Positions 51,697-61,442 are shown, numbered from the stretch's first letter. The stretch: DNA of 64,000 nucleotides from Nocardioides terrigena (GCF_003047265.1 NZ_PZYY01000001.1:124001-188000); one strand, 5' to 3'. Notes: a model not told the origin generated them from the sequence alone. Program-made: numbers and translations.

Positions 51697-51702
51697 GACG
51701 CC

Positions 51703-53133
51703 ATGACCCACCAGATTCCCCAGCGCGACGCCTCCGCCGCGGAGGCCGTCGACGTCGACGTGGTGGTCACCGGCGCCGGCGTCACCGGGCTCACCGCCGC
51801 GCGCCGGCTGCGTGCGGCCGGCCGGAGCGTGCTCGTCGTCGAGGCCCGGGACCGGGTGGGGGGCCGGCTGCTGACCGACGACGTGGACGGTGTCCGCCTC
51901 GAGGTCGGCGGCCAGTGGGTGTCGCCGGACCAGACGGCCCTGCTCGCGATGCTCGACGAGCTCGACCTCGCGACGTACCCCCGCCACCGCGAGGGCGAGT
52001 CGGTCTACGTGGGTCGTGACGGCGTCCGCCGCACCTTCACCGGTGACGCGTTCCCGGTCCCGGCGGAGACCGCCGCGGAGGTCGACCGGATCACCGCGGA
52101 GCTCGACCGGCTGGCCGCGGGGATGGATCCGCTGGCGCCCTGGGAGCACCCCGACGCCGAGGAGCTCGACCGCGTCACCTTCGCGGAGTGGCTGGTGCGC
52201 CAGACCGACGACGTCGAGGCGCGCGACAACATCGCGCTCTACGTCGGGCCGGCGATGCTGACCAAGCCGACCCACGCCTTCTCCGTGCTCACCGCGGTGC
52301 TGATGGCCGCCAGTGCCGGGGGCTTCAGCAACCTCGTCGACGCCGACTTCATCCTCGACCGCCGCGTCGTCGGCGGGCTCCAGGAGGTGCCGCTGCGCCT
52401 CGCCGAGGGGCTGGGCGACGCCGTCCGCGTCTCCACCCCGGTGACCGCGATCGGCTGGGACGACGACGGTGTCACGGTCACCGCCCCCGACCTCACGGTC
52501 ACCGCCCGGCGCGCGCTGCTCGCCGTCCCGCCCACCCTGGTGGGGCGCATCGCCTTCACCCCCGCCCTGCCTGCCGGCCACCAGCAGATGCGGCAGCACC
52601 AGTCCTTCGGGCTGGTCATCAAGCTGCACATCACCTACGAGACGCCGTTCTGGCGCGACGCCGGCCTGTCCGGCACCGCGTTCAGCCCCTACGCGCTGGT
52701 GCACGAGGCCTACGACAACACCAACGAGGACGTCCCCGGCGAGACCCGCGGCACCCTGGTCGGCTTCGTGTCCGACGAGCAGGCCGACGCGTTGCTCGCG
52801 CTGCCGGACGACGAGCGCCGCCGCCGCGTCCTGGAGTCGCTGGCCGGCTACTACGGCGAGCATGCCCTGCACCCGGTCGGCTACTACGAGAGCCCCTGGA
52901 TGCACGAGGAGTGGACGGCCGGCGCCTACGCCACCAGCTTCGCCACCGGTTCGCTCACCCGCTTCGGCCCGCTGACCCGTGAGGACGTCGGTCCGCTGTC
53001 CTTCGCCAGCAGCGACATCGCCGGCCTCGGCTTCCAGCACGTCGACGGCGGCATCCGCATGGGCGAGGCCGCCGCCGAGCGGATCCTCGCCGTCCCGTCC
53101 CCGCTCCGTCCCGTCGCAGACCCCGAGAGGTAG
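51703..53133 (+). CDS. Flavin monoamine oxidase family protein, probable putrescine/polyamine oxidase
   Basis: A 476-residue amine oxidase. The FAD motif is VVVTGAGVTGLTAARRL (about residues 14-30), continuing through EARDRVGGRLLT and LEVGGQWVSPDQ. The C-terminal flavin-contact segment is ASSDIAGLGFQHVDGGIRMGEAAAERIL. The family member closest in style is the actinobacterial putrescine oxidase. Its product from putrescine, 4-aminobutanal, is the substrate expected for the aldehyde dehydrogenase at 61501. The gabT gene follows after 4 nt. Confidence 0.88.
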   Translation: MTHQIPQRDASAAEAVDVDVVVTGAGVTGLTAARRLRAAGRSVLVVEARDRVGGRLLTDDVDGVRLEVGGQWVSPDQTALLAMLDELDLATYPRHREGESVYVGRDGVRRTFTGDAFPVPAETAAEVDRITAELDRLAAGMDPLAPWEHPDAEELDRVTFAEWLVRQTDDVEARDNIALYVGPAMLTKPTHAFSVLTAVLMAASAGGFSNLVDADFILDRRVVGGLQEVPLRLAEGLGDAVRVSTPVTAIGWDDDGVTVTAPDLTVTARRALLAVPPTLVGRIAFTPALPAGHQQMRQHQSFGLVIKLHITYETPFWRDAGLSGTAFSPYALVHEAYDNTNEDVPGETRGTLVGFVSDEQADALLALPDDERRRRVLESLAGYYGEHALHPVGYYESPWMHEEWTAGAYATSFATGSLTRFGPLTREDVGPLSFASSDIAGLGFQHVDGGIRMGEAAAERILAVPSPLRPVADPER

Positions 53134-53137
53134 ACCC

Positions 53138-54493
53138 ATGACCAGCACCGAGAGCCGCCCCGCCACCGCCCCCGTCTCCGGGTCGCGCCGCCTCGTCACC
53201 GAGCTCCCCGGCCCGCGCTCGCGCGAGCTCGCCGCGCGCAAGTCCGCCGCGGTCGCCTCCGGCGTCGGCACGATGATGCCCGTGTACGCCGTGCGCGCGC
53301 ACGGCGGCGTCGTCGAGGACGTCGACGGCAACGTGCTGATCGACCTTGGCTCGGGCATCGCGGTCACCACGGTCGGCTCGAGCGCCCCGCGGGTCGTCGC
53401 GGCGGTGCAGGAGCAGGTCGCGGCCTTCACCCACACCTGCTTCATGATCACGCCCTACGAGGGGTACGTCGCCGTGGCCGAGCGGCTCAACGAGCTGACC
53501 CCCGGCGACCACGACAAGCGCAGCGTGCTCTTCAACTCCGGCGCCGAGGCCGTCGAGAACGCCGTCAAGATCGCCCGCACGCACACCGGCCGGCAGGCGG
53601 TGGTGGCGTTCGACCACGCCTACCACGGCCGCACCAACCTCACGATGGCGATGACGTCCAAGTCGATGCCCTACAAGCACGGCTTCGGCCCGTTCGCGTC
53701 CGAGGTCTACCGGGCGCCGCTGTCCTACCCCTTCCGCGACGGCGGGCTGTCGGGCGCCGAGGCGGCGGCCCGGGCCATCGACCTCATCGACAAGCAGGTC
53801 GGCGCGGCCAACCTGGCCGCGGTCGTCATCGAGCCGATCCAGGGCGAGGGCGGATTCATCGTGCCCGCGCCCGGCTTCCTCCCGGCGCTCGCCGAGTGGT
53901 GCCGCGACAACGGCGTCGTCTTCGTCGCCGACGAGGTCCAGACCGGGTTCGCCCGCACGGGCGCGATGTTCGCCTCGGAGCACGAGGGTGTCGTGCCGGA
54001 CCTCATCGTCACCGCGAAGGGCATCGCCGGCGGGCTGCCGCTCTCGGCCGTCACCGGTCGCACGGAGATGATGGACGCCGTCCACGCCGGCGGTCTCGGG
54101 GGCACGTACGGCGGCAACCCGCTCGCCTGCGCCGCCGCGCTGGCCGTGATGGACACGATCGTCGAGGAGGGCCTCGTCGAGCGGGCCGGCCAGGTCGAGC
54201 GCATCCTCACCGAGCGCCTGGAGCGGATCCGCACCGCCGACGGCCGCGTCGGCGACATCCGCGGTCGCGGCGCCATGATGGCGGTCGAGCTCGTCGAGGC
54301 CGGCACCAGCACCCCAGACCCCGCCACGGCCAAGGCCGTCGCCGCCGAGGCGCACCGGCAGGGTGTCGTGGTGCTCACCTGCGGCACCTACGGCAACGTC
54401 CTGCGCTTCCTCCCGCCGCTGGCCATCTCCGACGACCAGCTGCACGAGGCCTTCGACGTGCTCGACGCGGCCTTCGCCGCGACGGCCGGCTGA
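53138..54493 (+). CDS. gabT: 4-aminobutyrate aminotransferase
   Basis: A 451-residue class-III PLP aminotransferase. Landmarks are VLFNSGAEAVENAVKIAR (about residues 130-147), FDHAYHGRTNLTMAMT, the PLP phosphate/ring contacts in IEPIQGEGGFIVPAPGF and FVADEVQTGFARTG, and the Schiff-base Lys in LIVTAKGIAGGLPLSAV (about residue 295). The sequence matches bacterial GabT closely. Ribosome site gagagg precedes the ATG across the stop codon of the amine oxidase gene. It converts GABA to succinate semialdehyde. Confidence 0.94.
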   Translation: MTSTESRPATAPVSGSRRLVTELPGPRSRELAARKSAAVASGVGTMMPVYAVRAHGGVVEDVDGNVLIDLGSGIAVTTVGSSAPRVVAAVQEQVAAFTHTCFMITPYEGYVAVAERLNELTPGDHDKRSVLFNSGAEAVENAVKIARTHTGRQAVVAFDHAYHGRTNLTMAMTSKSMPYKHGFGPFASEVYRAPLSYPFRDGGLSGAEAAARAIDLIDKQVGAANLAAVVIEPIQGEGGFIVPAPGFLPALAEWCRDNGVVFVADEVQTGFARTGAMFASEHEGVVPDLIVTAKGIAGGLPLSAVTGRTEMMDAVHAGGLGGTYGGNPLACAAALAVMDTIVEEGLVERAGQVERILTERLERIRTADGRVGDIRGRGAMMAVELVEAGTSTPDPATAKAVAAEAHRQGVVVLTCGTYGNVLRFLPPLAISDDQLHEAFDVLDAAFAATAG

Positions 54494-54497
54494 GCTC

Positions 54498-54971
54498 TCA
54501 GCGCACGCCCCACGAGTAGGTCTGCTTGCGCAGGCTGAGGTACATGAACGTCTCGGTGGCCACCACGCCGTCGACCGTGCGGATGCGCGTGGAGATCAGG
54601 TCGAGCAGGTGGTCGTCGCTCTCGCAGACGACCTCGACGAGGAGGTCGAAGGACCCGGCGGTGATGACGACGTAGTCGACCTCGTCGAGGGCGGTGAGCG
54701 CGTCGGCGACCGGCTCCAGTGGGCCCTGGACTCGGACGCCGACCATGGCCTGGCGGGCGAAGCCGAGCTCCAGCGGGTCGGTGACGGCCACGACCTGCAT
54801 GACGCCGCCGTCGATGAGGCGCTGGACGCGCTGTCGCACCGCTGCCTCGGAGAGGCCCACGACCTTGCCGATGGCGGCGTACGAGCGACGGCCGTCCTGC
54901 TGGAGCTGCTCGATGATCGCCTTCGACACGTCGTCGAGGTGCACCGGTGGCTTCTCCTGGTTCCGAGTCAT
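54498..54971 (-). CDS. Lrp/AsnC family regulator
   Basis: A 157-residue regulator. The HTH is SYAAIGKVVGLSEAAVRQRV (about residues 30-49), and the RAM ligand/oligomerisation domain runs from about residue 65 to 145 (VGVRVQGPLEPVADALTALDEVDYVVITAG). Convergent with gabT (4 nt apart) and divergent from the transporter operon. It is the only regulator in the polyamine island and is the likely reader of the GCRACGAAATC sites. Confidence 0.92.
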   Translation of the reverse strand: MTRNQEKPPVHLDDVSKAIIEQLQQDGRRSYAAIGKVVGLSEAAVRQRVQRLIDGGVMQVVAVTDPLELGFARQAMVGVRVQGPLEPVADALTALDEVDYVVITAGSFDLLVEVVCESDDHLLDLISTRIRTVDGVVATETFMYLSLRKQTYSWGVR

Positions 54972-55027
54972 GGGCCGAACTCTGGCAGGACGAGAGCCCC
55001 AGAGCAAAGGAATCGCGCCAGAAAACA

Positions 55028-55041
55028 AGCGATTTCGTTGC
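55028..55041. promoter_or_regulatory. Candidate AsnC site B
   Basis: agcgatttcgttgc; its reverse complement gcaacgaaatcgct matches sites A and C. It lies in the divergent region between the AsnC gene and the transporter operon. A second similar half, tttcgtttcgac, follows at about 55049. Confidence 0.5.
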
Positions 55042-55130
55042 GGGGAGGTTTCGTTTCGACTGGATCCCTTGTGGAGGCGGGGTTCCTTTGACACGATCCA
55101 CTTCGAATCACCGGACCACGAGGAGTGCGC

Positions 55131-56354
55131 ATGCCCACTGACCAGCCGTCCCTGGATGCGATGCTGCGAGCCGCTCGCAGCAATGTCGCAGGGCGTCCAC
55201 TCGGTCGCCGCAACGTCCTGCGGGGCGCGTCGCTGGCCGCCCTCGCGCTCGGGGCGCCGAGCCTCCTCTCCGCCTGCGGCACCGACTCCCAGGTGCAGAG
55301 CGCGGAGACGTGCGAGAGCACCGACATCTCCGCCGAGGAGAAGGAGCTGGTCTTCTCCAACTGGCCCGAGTACATCGACCGCAAGGGCAAGGCGATGCCC
55401 ACGCTCGAGCAGTTCCAGTCGGAGTCGGGGATCTCGGTCACCTACAACACCGACGTCAACGACAACAACGACTTCTTCGGCAAGGTGAAGGACCAGCTCG
55501 GCAGCTGCGAGCCCATCGGTCGCGACATCATCACGCTCACCGACTGGATGGCCGCCCGGATGATCGGCCTGGGCTGGATCCAGGAGCTCGACAAGGCCAA
55601 CATGCCCAACGTCGAGGCCAACCTCGCCCCCGACCTGCGGTCGCCCTCGTGGGACTCCGACCGCACCCGCAGCGTGCCGTGGCAGTCCGGCGTGACCGGG
55701 ATCGCCTACAACTCGAAGTACACCGACGAGGTCGGATCGTTCGAGGAGCTGATGACCCGCGGCGACCTCAAGGGCAAGATCAGCCTGCTGTCCGAGATGG
55801 GCGACACGATGCTGTTCATGCTGCTGCTCGAGGGCGCAAACCCGGAGGACTTCAGCTCCGAGGAGTGGTCGGCGGCGATCGGCCGCCTCGAGGGCTACGT
55901 CAGTGCCGGCCAGGTCCGCCGCTTCACCGGCAACGACTACATCCGCGACCTCAACGCCGGCAACATCGTGGCCTGCGAGGCGTGGTCCGGTGACGTGATC
56001 GCGATGCAGTACGACAACCCGGACATCAAGTGGGTCGTCCCCGAGGAGGGCCTCTCGCTCTGGTCCGACAACATGCTGGTGCCCAACAAGGCCGACCACA
56101 AGGCCAACGCCGAGGCCCTGATGAACCACTACTACGACCCCGAGGTGGCGGCGACGCTGGCCGCGTGGGTCAACTACATCTGTCCGGTCGCCGGTGCCCA
56201 GGAGGCGATGGAGAAGATCGACCCGTCGCTCGTGGACAACCCGCTGATCTTCCCGGACGAGGCCTTCCTCGCCAACGCGTACGGCTTCATGGAGCTCGAC
56301 GAGAAGACGCGCCAGCAGTACGACAAGGACTTCGCGAAGGTGATCGGCGCCTGA
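55131..56354 (+). CDS. Spermidine/putrescine-type ABC substrate-binding protein
   Basis: A 407-residue exported binding protein (PotD/PotF type). It has a Tat signal, GRRNVLRGASLAALALGAP, followed by a lipobox LLSAC (Cys about residue 46), so it is a Tat-exported lipoprotein. The mature part has VFSNWPEYIDRKGK, the usual first strand of PotD. ATG 55131 is preferred to GTG 55125 because gaggag stands 5 nt before it. First gene of a four-gene transporter operon with overlaps throughout. Confidence 0.92.
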   Translation: MPTDQPSLDAMLRAARSNVAGRPLGRRNVLRGASLAALALGAPSLLSACGTDSQVQSAETCESTDISAEEKELVFSNWPEYIDRKGKAMPTLEQFQSESGISVTYNTDVNDNNDFFGKVKDQLGSCEPIGRDIITLTDWMAARMIGLGWIQELDKANMPNVEANLAPDLRSPSWDSDRTRSVPWQSGVTGIAYNSKYTDEVGSFEELMTRGDLKGKISLLSEMGDTMLFMLLLEGANPEDFSSEEWSAAIGRLEGYVSAGQVRRFTGNDYIRDLNAGNIVACEAWSGDVIAMQYDNPDIKWVVPEEGLSLWSDNMLVPNKADHKANAEALMNHYYDPEVAATLAAWVNYICPVAGAQEAMEKIDPSLVDNPLIFPDEAFLANAYGFMELDEKTRQQYDKDFAKVIGA

Positions 56355-57472
56355 TGGGCACCGACCTGCAGCTGACGTCGGTCACCAAGCGGTTCGGCGC
56401 GTTCACGGCCGTCGACGACCTCGACCTCACCGTCCCCCAGGGCTCGTTCTTCGCGCTGCTGGGCCCGTCGGGCTGTGGCAAGACCACGACCCTGCGGATG
56501 GTCGCCGGTCTCGAGGAGCCCACCACCGGCACGATCATGCTGGGCGAGGACGACATCACCCGCCTCAAGCCCTACAAGCGGCCGGTCAACACGGTCTTCC
56601 AGAGCTATGCGCTGTTCCCGCACCTCACCATCGGCGACAACGTCGCCTTCGGCCTCAAGCGCCAGGGCAAGAAGGACGTCGCCGCGAAGGTCACCGAGAT
56701 GCTCGCCCTGGTCGAGCTGGAGCACCTCGCCAAGCGCCGTCCCGGCCAGCTCTCCGGTGGCCAGCAGCAGCGAGTGGCGCTGGCGCGGGCCCTGATCAAC
56801 CAGCCGCAGGTGCTGCTGCTCGACGAGCCCCTCGGTGCCCTCGACCTCAAGCTGCGCCGGCAGATGCAGCTGGAGCTCAAGTCCATCCAGACCGAGGTCG
56901 GGCTGACCTTCGTGCACGTCACCCACGACCAGGAGGAGGCCATGACCATGGCCGACACGGTCGCGGTGATGAACGAGGGCCGCATCGAGCAGCTCGGCCC
57001 GCCCGAGGAGCTGTACGAGGCTCCCGCCACGACCTTCGTGGCCAACTTCCTCGGCCAGTCCAACCTGGTCTCCGGCTCGGTCGCCGGGGCCAGGGGCGAC
57101 GTGATCGACCTCGACGTCCAGGGCACCCGCGTCGTGGCCGACAAGGCGCGCGCGAGGGTGACGAGCGGCGAGGTCTGGGCCGGCGTACGTCCCGAGAAGG
57201 TCTACCTCAGCTCAGCCGGCCACGACGACGGCTCGGGGGTCAACACCCTCTCCGACGGCGTGGTGAGCGACGTCAGCTTCGTGGGCGTCAGCACGCAGTA
57301 CCTCGTGCGGATGGCCTGGGGCCAGGAGCTCACCGTCTTCGAGCAGAACACCGGCGCCCGCGAGCGGTTCCGCGCCGGCGACAAGGTCGACCTGCACTGG
57401 CGCCCGGAGCACACGTTCCTCCTCGACGCCTCCCAGGACGCCTCGGCAGGGGTCGAGCGGGAGGACGCGTGA
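56354..57472 (+). CDS. potA: Spermidine/putrescine ABC transporter ATP-binding protein
   Basis: A 372-residue ATPase. Walker [16 protein letters not shown] (about residues 35-49), Q-loop [14 protein letters not shown], signature [16 protein letters not shown], Walker [16 protein letters not shown], switch His [13 protein letters not shown], then a TOBE domain (about residues 285-360). Starts one base before the end of the preceding stop codon (TGATG). The long C-terminal TOBE part is typical of PotA. Confidence 0.93.
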   Translation: MGTDLQLTSVTKRFGAFTAVDDLDLTVPQGSFFALLGPSGCGKTTTLRMVAGLEEPTTGTIMLGEDDITRLKPYKRPVNTVFQSYALFPHLTIGDNVAFGLKRQGKKDVAAKVTEMLALVELEHLAKRRPGQLSGGQQQRVALARALINQPQVLLLDEPLGALDLKLRRQMQLELKSIQTEVGLTFVHVTHDQEEAMTMADTVAVMNEGRIEQLGPPEELYEAPATTFVANFLGQSNLVSGSVAGARGDVIDLDVQGTRVVADKARARVTSGEVWAGVRPEKVYLSSAGHDDGSGVNTLSDGVVSDVSFVGVSTQYLVRMAWGQELTVFEQNTGARERFRAGDKVDLHWRPEHTFLLDASQDASAGVEREDA

Positions 57473-58386
57473 GCGCCGCAGGGCACATCTCCTCCCTGGG
57501 TCCCGCGGAGGCCCAGCTCGACGGGCCGCCCGACCCGGAGGGACAGAAGCGGGGCTGGGCCGGTTACCTCCTGCTGCTGCCCGGCGGGCTGTGGCTGCTG
57601 CTGTTCTTCGTGGTGCCCACCGTCACCCTCGTCGCGACCAGCCTCTACGACCCCGCGGGCTCGCTGCAGCTGGGCTACCAGATGACGTGGCACTGGCAGA
57701 ACTACGTGGACGCGCTGCAGGACTACGGGCCGCAGTTCGTGCGCTCGTTGATCTACGCCAGCATCGCCACCATCGCCTGCATCCTGCTGGGCTTCCCGCT
57801 GGCCTACGCCATCGCGTTCAAGGCCGGTCGCTACAAGAACCTCATGCTGGTCGCGGTGATCGCCCCGTTCTTCACCAGCTTCCTGATCCGCACGCTGTCG
57901 TGGCAGTACATCCTCGGCGACAACGAGCCGCTGGTCTCGCTGCTCCGCACCCTGCACATCCTCGGTCCCGACGGGTACCTGCTGGCGACGCCGTTCGCCG
58001 TGGTCACCGGGCTGACCTACAACTTCCTCCCCTTCATGGTCCTGCCGCTCTACGCCTCGCTGGAGAAGATCGACCCGCGCCTCATCGAGGCCGGCGCCGA
58101 CCTCTACGCCTCGCCCATCACCACGTTCCGCACGGTCACCCTGCGGCTGGCCATGCCGGGCCTGGTCGCGGGCACCCTGCTCACCTTCATCCCGGCGGCC
58201 GGTGACTACATCAACTCGGAGCTGCTGGGCAACCCGCAGACCCGGATGGTCGGCAACGAGATCCAGGACCTGTTCGGGGCCGGTGACTACCCGACGGCGG
58301 CGGCCCTCTCGGTGACGCTGATGTCGGCGATCGTGCTGCTCGTCTTCCTCTACGTACGCCGCGCCGGCACCGAGGAGCTCGTGTGA
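57469..58386 (+). CDS. potB: Polyamine ABC transporter permease, PotB type
   Basis: A 305-residue permease with six hydrophobic segments, the first at about residues 32-56. The EAA-like coupling loop is EAGADLYASPITTFRTVTL (about residues 206-224). GTG start overlaps the potA stop (GTGA); the stop overlaps the potC GTG in the same way. Confidence 0.9.
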   Translation: MSAAGHISSLGPAEAQLDGPPDPEGQKRGWAGYLLLLPGGLWLLLFFVVPTVTLVATSLYDPAGSLQLGYQMTWHWQNYVDALQDYGPQFVRSLIYASIATIACILLGFPLAYAIAFKAGRYKNLMLVAVIAPFFTSFLIRTLSWQYILGDNEPLVSLLRTLHILGPDGYLLATPFAVVTGLTYNFLPFMVLPLYASLEKIDPRLIEAGADLYASPITTFRTVTLRLAMPGLVAGTLLTFIPAAGDYINSELLGNPQTRMVGNEIQDLFGAGDYPTAAALSVTLMSAIVLLVFLYVRRAGTEELV

Positions 58387-59186
58387 ACACCTTCTCCCGC
58401 TGGCTCGGCGACCGGCTCGTGCTCATCCTGGGCCTGCTGGTGCTGCTCTACATGTTCGTGCCGATCTTCGTCGTGATCCTGATGAGCTTCAACGCACCGG
58501 GCGCCCGCAACAGCTACACCTTCAACGGCTTCACGCTCGACAACTGGCTCAACGTCTGCGAGCCCTTCCAGCTCTGCTCCTCGTTGCGCACCAGCATCGA
58601 GATCGGCCTCCTGGCCACTCTCGGCGCGACGATCCTCGGCACGCTGATGGCCTTCGCGATGGTGCGGCACCGCTTCCGTGGGCGATCGTCGGCCAACCTC
58701 TTCGTCTTCCTGCCGATGGCGACGCCGGAGATCGTGATGGGCTCCTCGCTGCTGGCGCTCTTCGTCAACGCGGGCTTCGCCGGGGCGCTGGGCTTCGGGA
58801 CCATCCTGATCTCGCACATCCTGTTCTGCCTGTCGTTCGTCGTGGTGACGGTCAAGGCCCGGCTCTCCGGTCTCGACCCGCGCCTCGAGCAGGCCGCGGC
58901 CGACCTCTACGCCAACGAGTGGCAGACGTTCTGGCGGGTCAGCTTCCCGCTGGTCTTCCCGGGCATCCTCGCCGCAGCGCTGCTGTCCTTCTCGCTGTCC
59001 TTCGACGACTTCATCATCACCAACCTCAACGCCGGGCAGGAGGTCACCTTCCCGATGTTCGTGTGGGGCGCCAACCAGCGCGGCATCCCACCGCAGATCA
59101 ACGTGATCGGCACGATCATGTTCTTCATCGCGCTGCTCGTCGTGGTGCTGGGGGAGATGGCGAGCAGGCGGCGCGCGGGCCGCTGA
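58383..59186 (+). CDS. potC: Polyamine ABC transporter permease, PotC type
   Basis: A 267-residue permease. The first TM segment is LVLILGLLVLLYMFVPIFVV (about residues 12-31), and the coupling loop is QAAADLYANEWQTFWRVSF (about residues 166-184). SFDDFIITNLNAG is the conserved PotC/PotI segment. Last gene of the transporter operon. Confidence 0.91.
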   Translation: MNTFSRWLGDRLVLILGLLVLLYMFVPIFVVILMSFNAPGARNSYTFNGFTLDNWLNVCEPFQLCSSLRTSIEIGLLATLGATILGTLMAFAMVRHRFRGRSSANLFVFLPMATPEIVMGSSLLALFVNAGFAGALGFGTILISHILFCLSFVVVTVKARLSGLDPRLEQAAADLYANEWQTFWRVSFPLVFPGILAAALLSFSLSFDDFIITNLNAGQEVTFPMFVWGANQRGIPPQINVIGTIMFFIALLVVVLGEMASRRRAGR

Positions 59187-59204
59187 CGGTTGCGCGCGTC
59201 GTAC

Positions 59205-59281
59205 ACACGCGGACACAAGCCCTGCGGCGTACGACGCGGGCGCGCGCCGCGGCGCCCGTCACCGTGGTTGTGTCCGCGTGT
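59205..59281. terminator. Palindromic element, second copy, after potC
   Basis: acacgcggacacaa (59205-59218) and ttgtgtccgcgtgt (59268-59281) are exact reverse complements around a GC-rich interior. The right arm extends to 59283 and shares 18 bp with the arm at 2548-2565. It lies between potC and the convergent kinase gene. Confidence 0.65.
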
Positions 59282-59326
59282 CTACGCGACCGCCGCTGTC
59301 CTCCGGCGGGCGGTGTCGGGCCACGC

Positions 59327-59363
59327 TGGAAGATCCGACGGCTGTGGGGCGTCGGATCTTCCA
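59327..59363. terminator. Perfect hairpin between convergent potC and kinase genes
   Basis: tggaagatccgac (59327-59339) and gtcggatcttcca (59351-59363) form a 13-bp perfect stem with an 11-nt loop. It ends 23 nt before the kinase stop on the opposing strand, so it most likely ends the kinase transcript; the element at 59205 may serve potC. Confidence 0.7.
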
Positions 59364-59386
59364 CGCTGACGGGCATGCCGAGGTCG

Positions 59387-59902
59387 TCAGGGCCAGCCGC
59401 AGTCGGTCTCGATGCGACGGACGGTGTCGTCCAGGGAGCACTCGGGGCCGAGCAGCTCCTCGTCCAGCCCGGCGATGCGAGCATCGCCGTACCACCACTC
59501 GCGCATCTCGGTCTCGCCGAACTCCGACGCCTTGTCCTTGGTCGTGTGCCGCCGCAGGGTCTCGTCGAAGGGCAGTTCCCAGAAGTAGGCCCGGGTGGAT
59601 CCACCGTGGTCGCGCACCAGCCGCAGCAGCATCTCGGCGTACCGGTCCGGGTGCAGGATGCCCTCCACGACCACCGAGTAACCGGCGTCGAGCGAGTACC
59701 GCGCCATCAGGTCCATCAGTGCGATCGCCGGGTTGCCCGCACGGTCGTGGGCCCAGAGCACGTCCCGGCGTACGACGTCCTGCGACACGACGGCGAGGTG
59801 GCCCCGACCCCGGCGCCGCTGCAGCGCACGGGCGACCGAGGACTTGCCCGACCCGCTGTTGCCTCGCAGGATCACCAGGCGGGTCTCCGGGCTGCCGATC
59901 AC
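59387..59902 (-). CDS. Small P-loop kinase/ATPase (zeta-toxin-like fold)
   Basis: A 171-residue P-loop protein. Walker A is LVILRGNSGSGKSSVARAL (about residues 9-27), followed by LAVVSQDVVRRDVLW and VVVEGILHPDRYAEML, the arrangement of predicted nucleoside or small-molecule kinases related to chloramphenicol phosphotransferase and zeta toxin. GTG 59902 is chosen, since the sequence upstream in frame is a shadow of the aminotransferase gene. No antitoxin-like partner is present, so a toxin role is not supported. Substrate unknown. Confidence 0.78.
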   Translation of the reverse strand: MIGSPETRLVILRGNSGSGKSSVARALQRRRGRGHLAVVSQDVVRRDVLWAHDRAGNPAIALMDLMARYSLDAGYSVVVEGILHPDRYAEMLLRLVRDHGGSTRAYFWELPFDETLRRHTTKDKASEFGETEMREWWYGDARIAGLDEELLGPECSLDDTVRRIETDCGWP

Positions 59903-59978
59903 CCGCGGATGCTCCCACGGCGCGCGGCAGACGGCCCGGCAGCCCCCCGGCCCCCGGGCCGTCCCGCCCGCGAGAAGC

Positions 59979-61379
59979 TCAGAGCATCGAGTGGGCCTTG
60001 TCGAGGACGACGCGGAGGATCTGCTCCATCTCCTCGAAGTGCTCGGGCCCGCAGATGAGCGGCGGGGCGAGCTGGACGACCGGGTCGCCACGGTCGTCGG
60101 CACGGCAGTAGAGGCCCTCGGCGTACAGCTGCTTGGACACGAAGCCGTAGAGGATGCGCTCGCACTCCTCGTCGGTGAAGGACTCCTTGGTCGCCTTGTC
60201 CTTGACGAGCTCGATCCCGTAGAAGAAGCCGTCGCCGCGGACGTCGCCGACGATCGGCAGGTCCAGCAGCCGCTCCAGGATGGCCCGGCAGCGGGGCTCG
60301 TTCTCCCGGACGTGCTCGAGGACCTTCTCCTCCTCGAAGAGCTGCAGGTTGCGCAGTCCGACCGCGGTCGAGACGGGGTGGCCACCGAAGGTGTAGCCGT
60401 GGGCGAACGACGCCTTGTCGGCCAGGAAGGGCTCGATGAGGCGCTCGGTGGCGATCATCGCGCCGAGGGGCGCGTAGCCGGAGGTGAGGCCCTTGGCACA
60501 GGTGATCATGTCGGGCATGTAGTCGTAGCGCTCGGCACCGAACATGTGGCCGAGCCGCCCGAAGGCGCAGATCACCTCGTCGGAGACGAGCAGGACGTCG
60601 TACTCGTCGCAGATCTCGCGCACCCGCTGGAAGTAGCCGGGCGGGGGCGGGAAGCAGCCGCCGGCGTTCTGCACCGGCTCGAGGAAGACGGCGGCGACGG
60701 TGTCGGGGCCCTCGTTCTCGATGGCGATGGCGATCTGGTCGGCGGCCCAGCGGCCGAAGGCCTCGGGGTCGCTGCCGTCGTGGTGGCCCGAGGTGATCTC
60801 GGAGGCCCGGTAGGCGTTGGTGTTGGGCACCCGGAACGTCGAGGGCACCAGCGGCTCGAACTGCTGCTTGAGCAGCGGCAGCCCGGTGATGGACAGCGCG
60901 CCCTGGGTGGTGCCGTGGTAGGCGATGGCCCGGCTGATGACCTTGTGCTTCATCGGCTTGCCGACCATCTTGAAGTAGTTCTTGGCCAGCTTCCACGCCG
61001 TCTCCACCGCCTCGCCGCCGCCGGAGGTGAAGAAGACGCGGTTGAGGTCGCCGGGCGCGTACGACGCGATCTTCTCGGCGAGCTCGATGGCCGGCGGGTG
61101 CGCGTAGGACCACAGCGGCATGAACGCCAGCTCGCGGGCCTGGGCGGCCGCGGCGTCGGCGAGCTCGGTGCGGCCGTGGCCCAGCTGGGAGACGAAGAGG
61201 CCCGCCAGTCCGTCGAGGTACCTCTTCCCCTTCGCGTCCCACAGGTAGGCGCCCTCACCCCGGACCATCACGGGCACGTCCATGTCGGCGTACTGCCCCT
61301 GCCGGGTGAAGTGCAGCCACAGGTGGTCCTTGGCGGCCTGCTGGAGGTGGTCGTAGTCGGGGTGGCGAGCGTCAGTCAT
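59979..61379 (-). CDS. Class-III aminotransferase, putrescine/spermidine-pyruvate-type
   Basis: A 466-residue PLP aminotransferase. Landmarks are VFFTSGGGEAVETAWKLAKNYF (about residues 115-136, here quoted in part as FFTSGGGEAVETAW), ISRAIAYHGTTQGALSITG, FLEPVQNAGGCFPPPPGY, LVSDEVICAFGRLGHMFG and the Schiff-base Lys in MITCAKGLTSGYAPLGAMI (about residue 293). It resembles SpuC-like putrescine-pyruvate aminotransferases. ATG 61379; the frame upstream to 61439 enters the regulatory region. Divergent from the aldehyde dehydrogenase, which would oxidise its aminoaldehyde product. Confidence 0.88.
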   Translation of the reverse strand: MTDARHPDYDHLQQAAKDHLWLHFTRQGQYADMDVPVMVRGEGAYLWDAKGKRYLDGLAGLFVSQLGHGRTELADAAAAQARELAFMPLWSYAHPPAIELAEKIASYAPGDLNRVFFTSGGGEAVETAWKLAKNYFKMVGKPMKHKVISRAIAYHGTTQGALSITGLPLLKQQFEPLVPSTFRVPNTNAYRASEITSGHHDGSDPEAFGRWAADQIAIAIENEGPDTVAAVFLEPVQNAGGCFPPPPGYFQRVREICDEYDVLLVSDEVICAFGRLGHMFGAERYDYMPDMITCAKGLTSGYAPLGAMIATERLIEPFLADKASFAHGYTFGGHPVSTAVGLRNLQLFEEEKVLEHVRENEPRCRAILERLLDLPIVGDVRGDGFFYGIELVKDKATKESFTDEECERILYGFVSKQLYAEGLYCRADDRGDPVVQLAPPLICGPEHFEEMEQILRVVLDKAHSML

Positions 61380-61442
61380 GGCCTTATCGTGCTCGTCCAC
61401 ACCGCTCTCACGCAAGCGATCCGTGCGTTCTGTGTCCATTTG

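Noticed and set aside
59387..59902. Zeta-type toxin of a toxin-antitoxin pair
   Set aside because: No small antitoxin gene lies next to it. The P-loop protein is equally like metabolic kinases.
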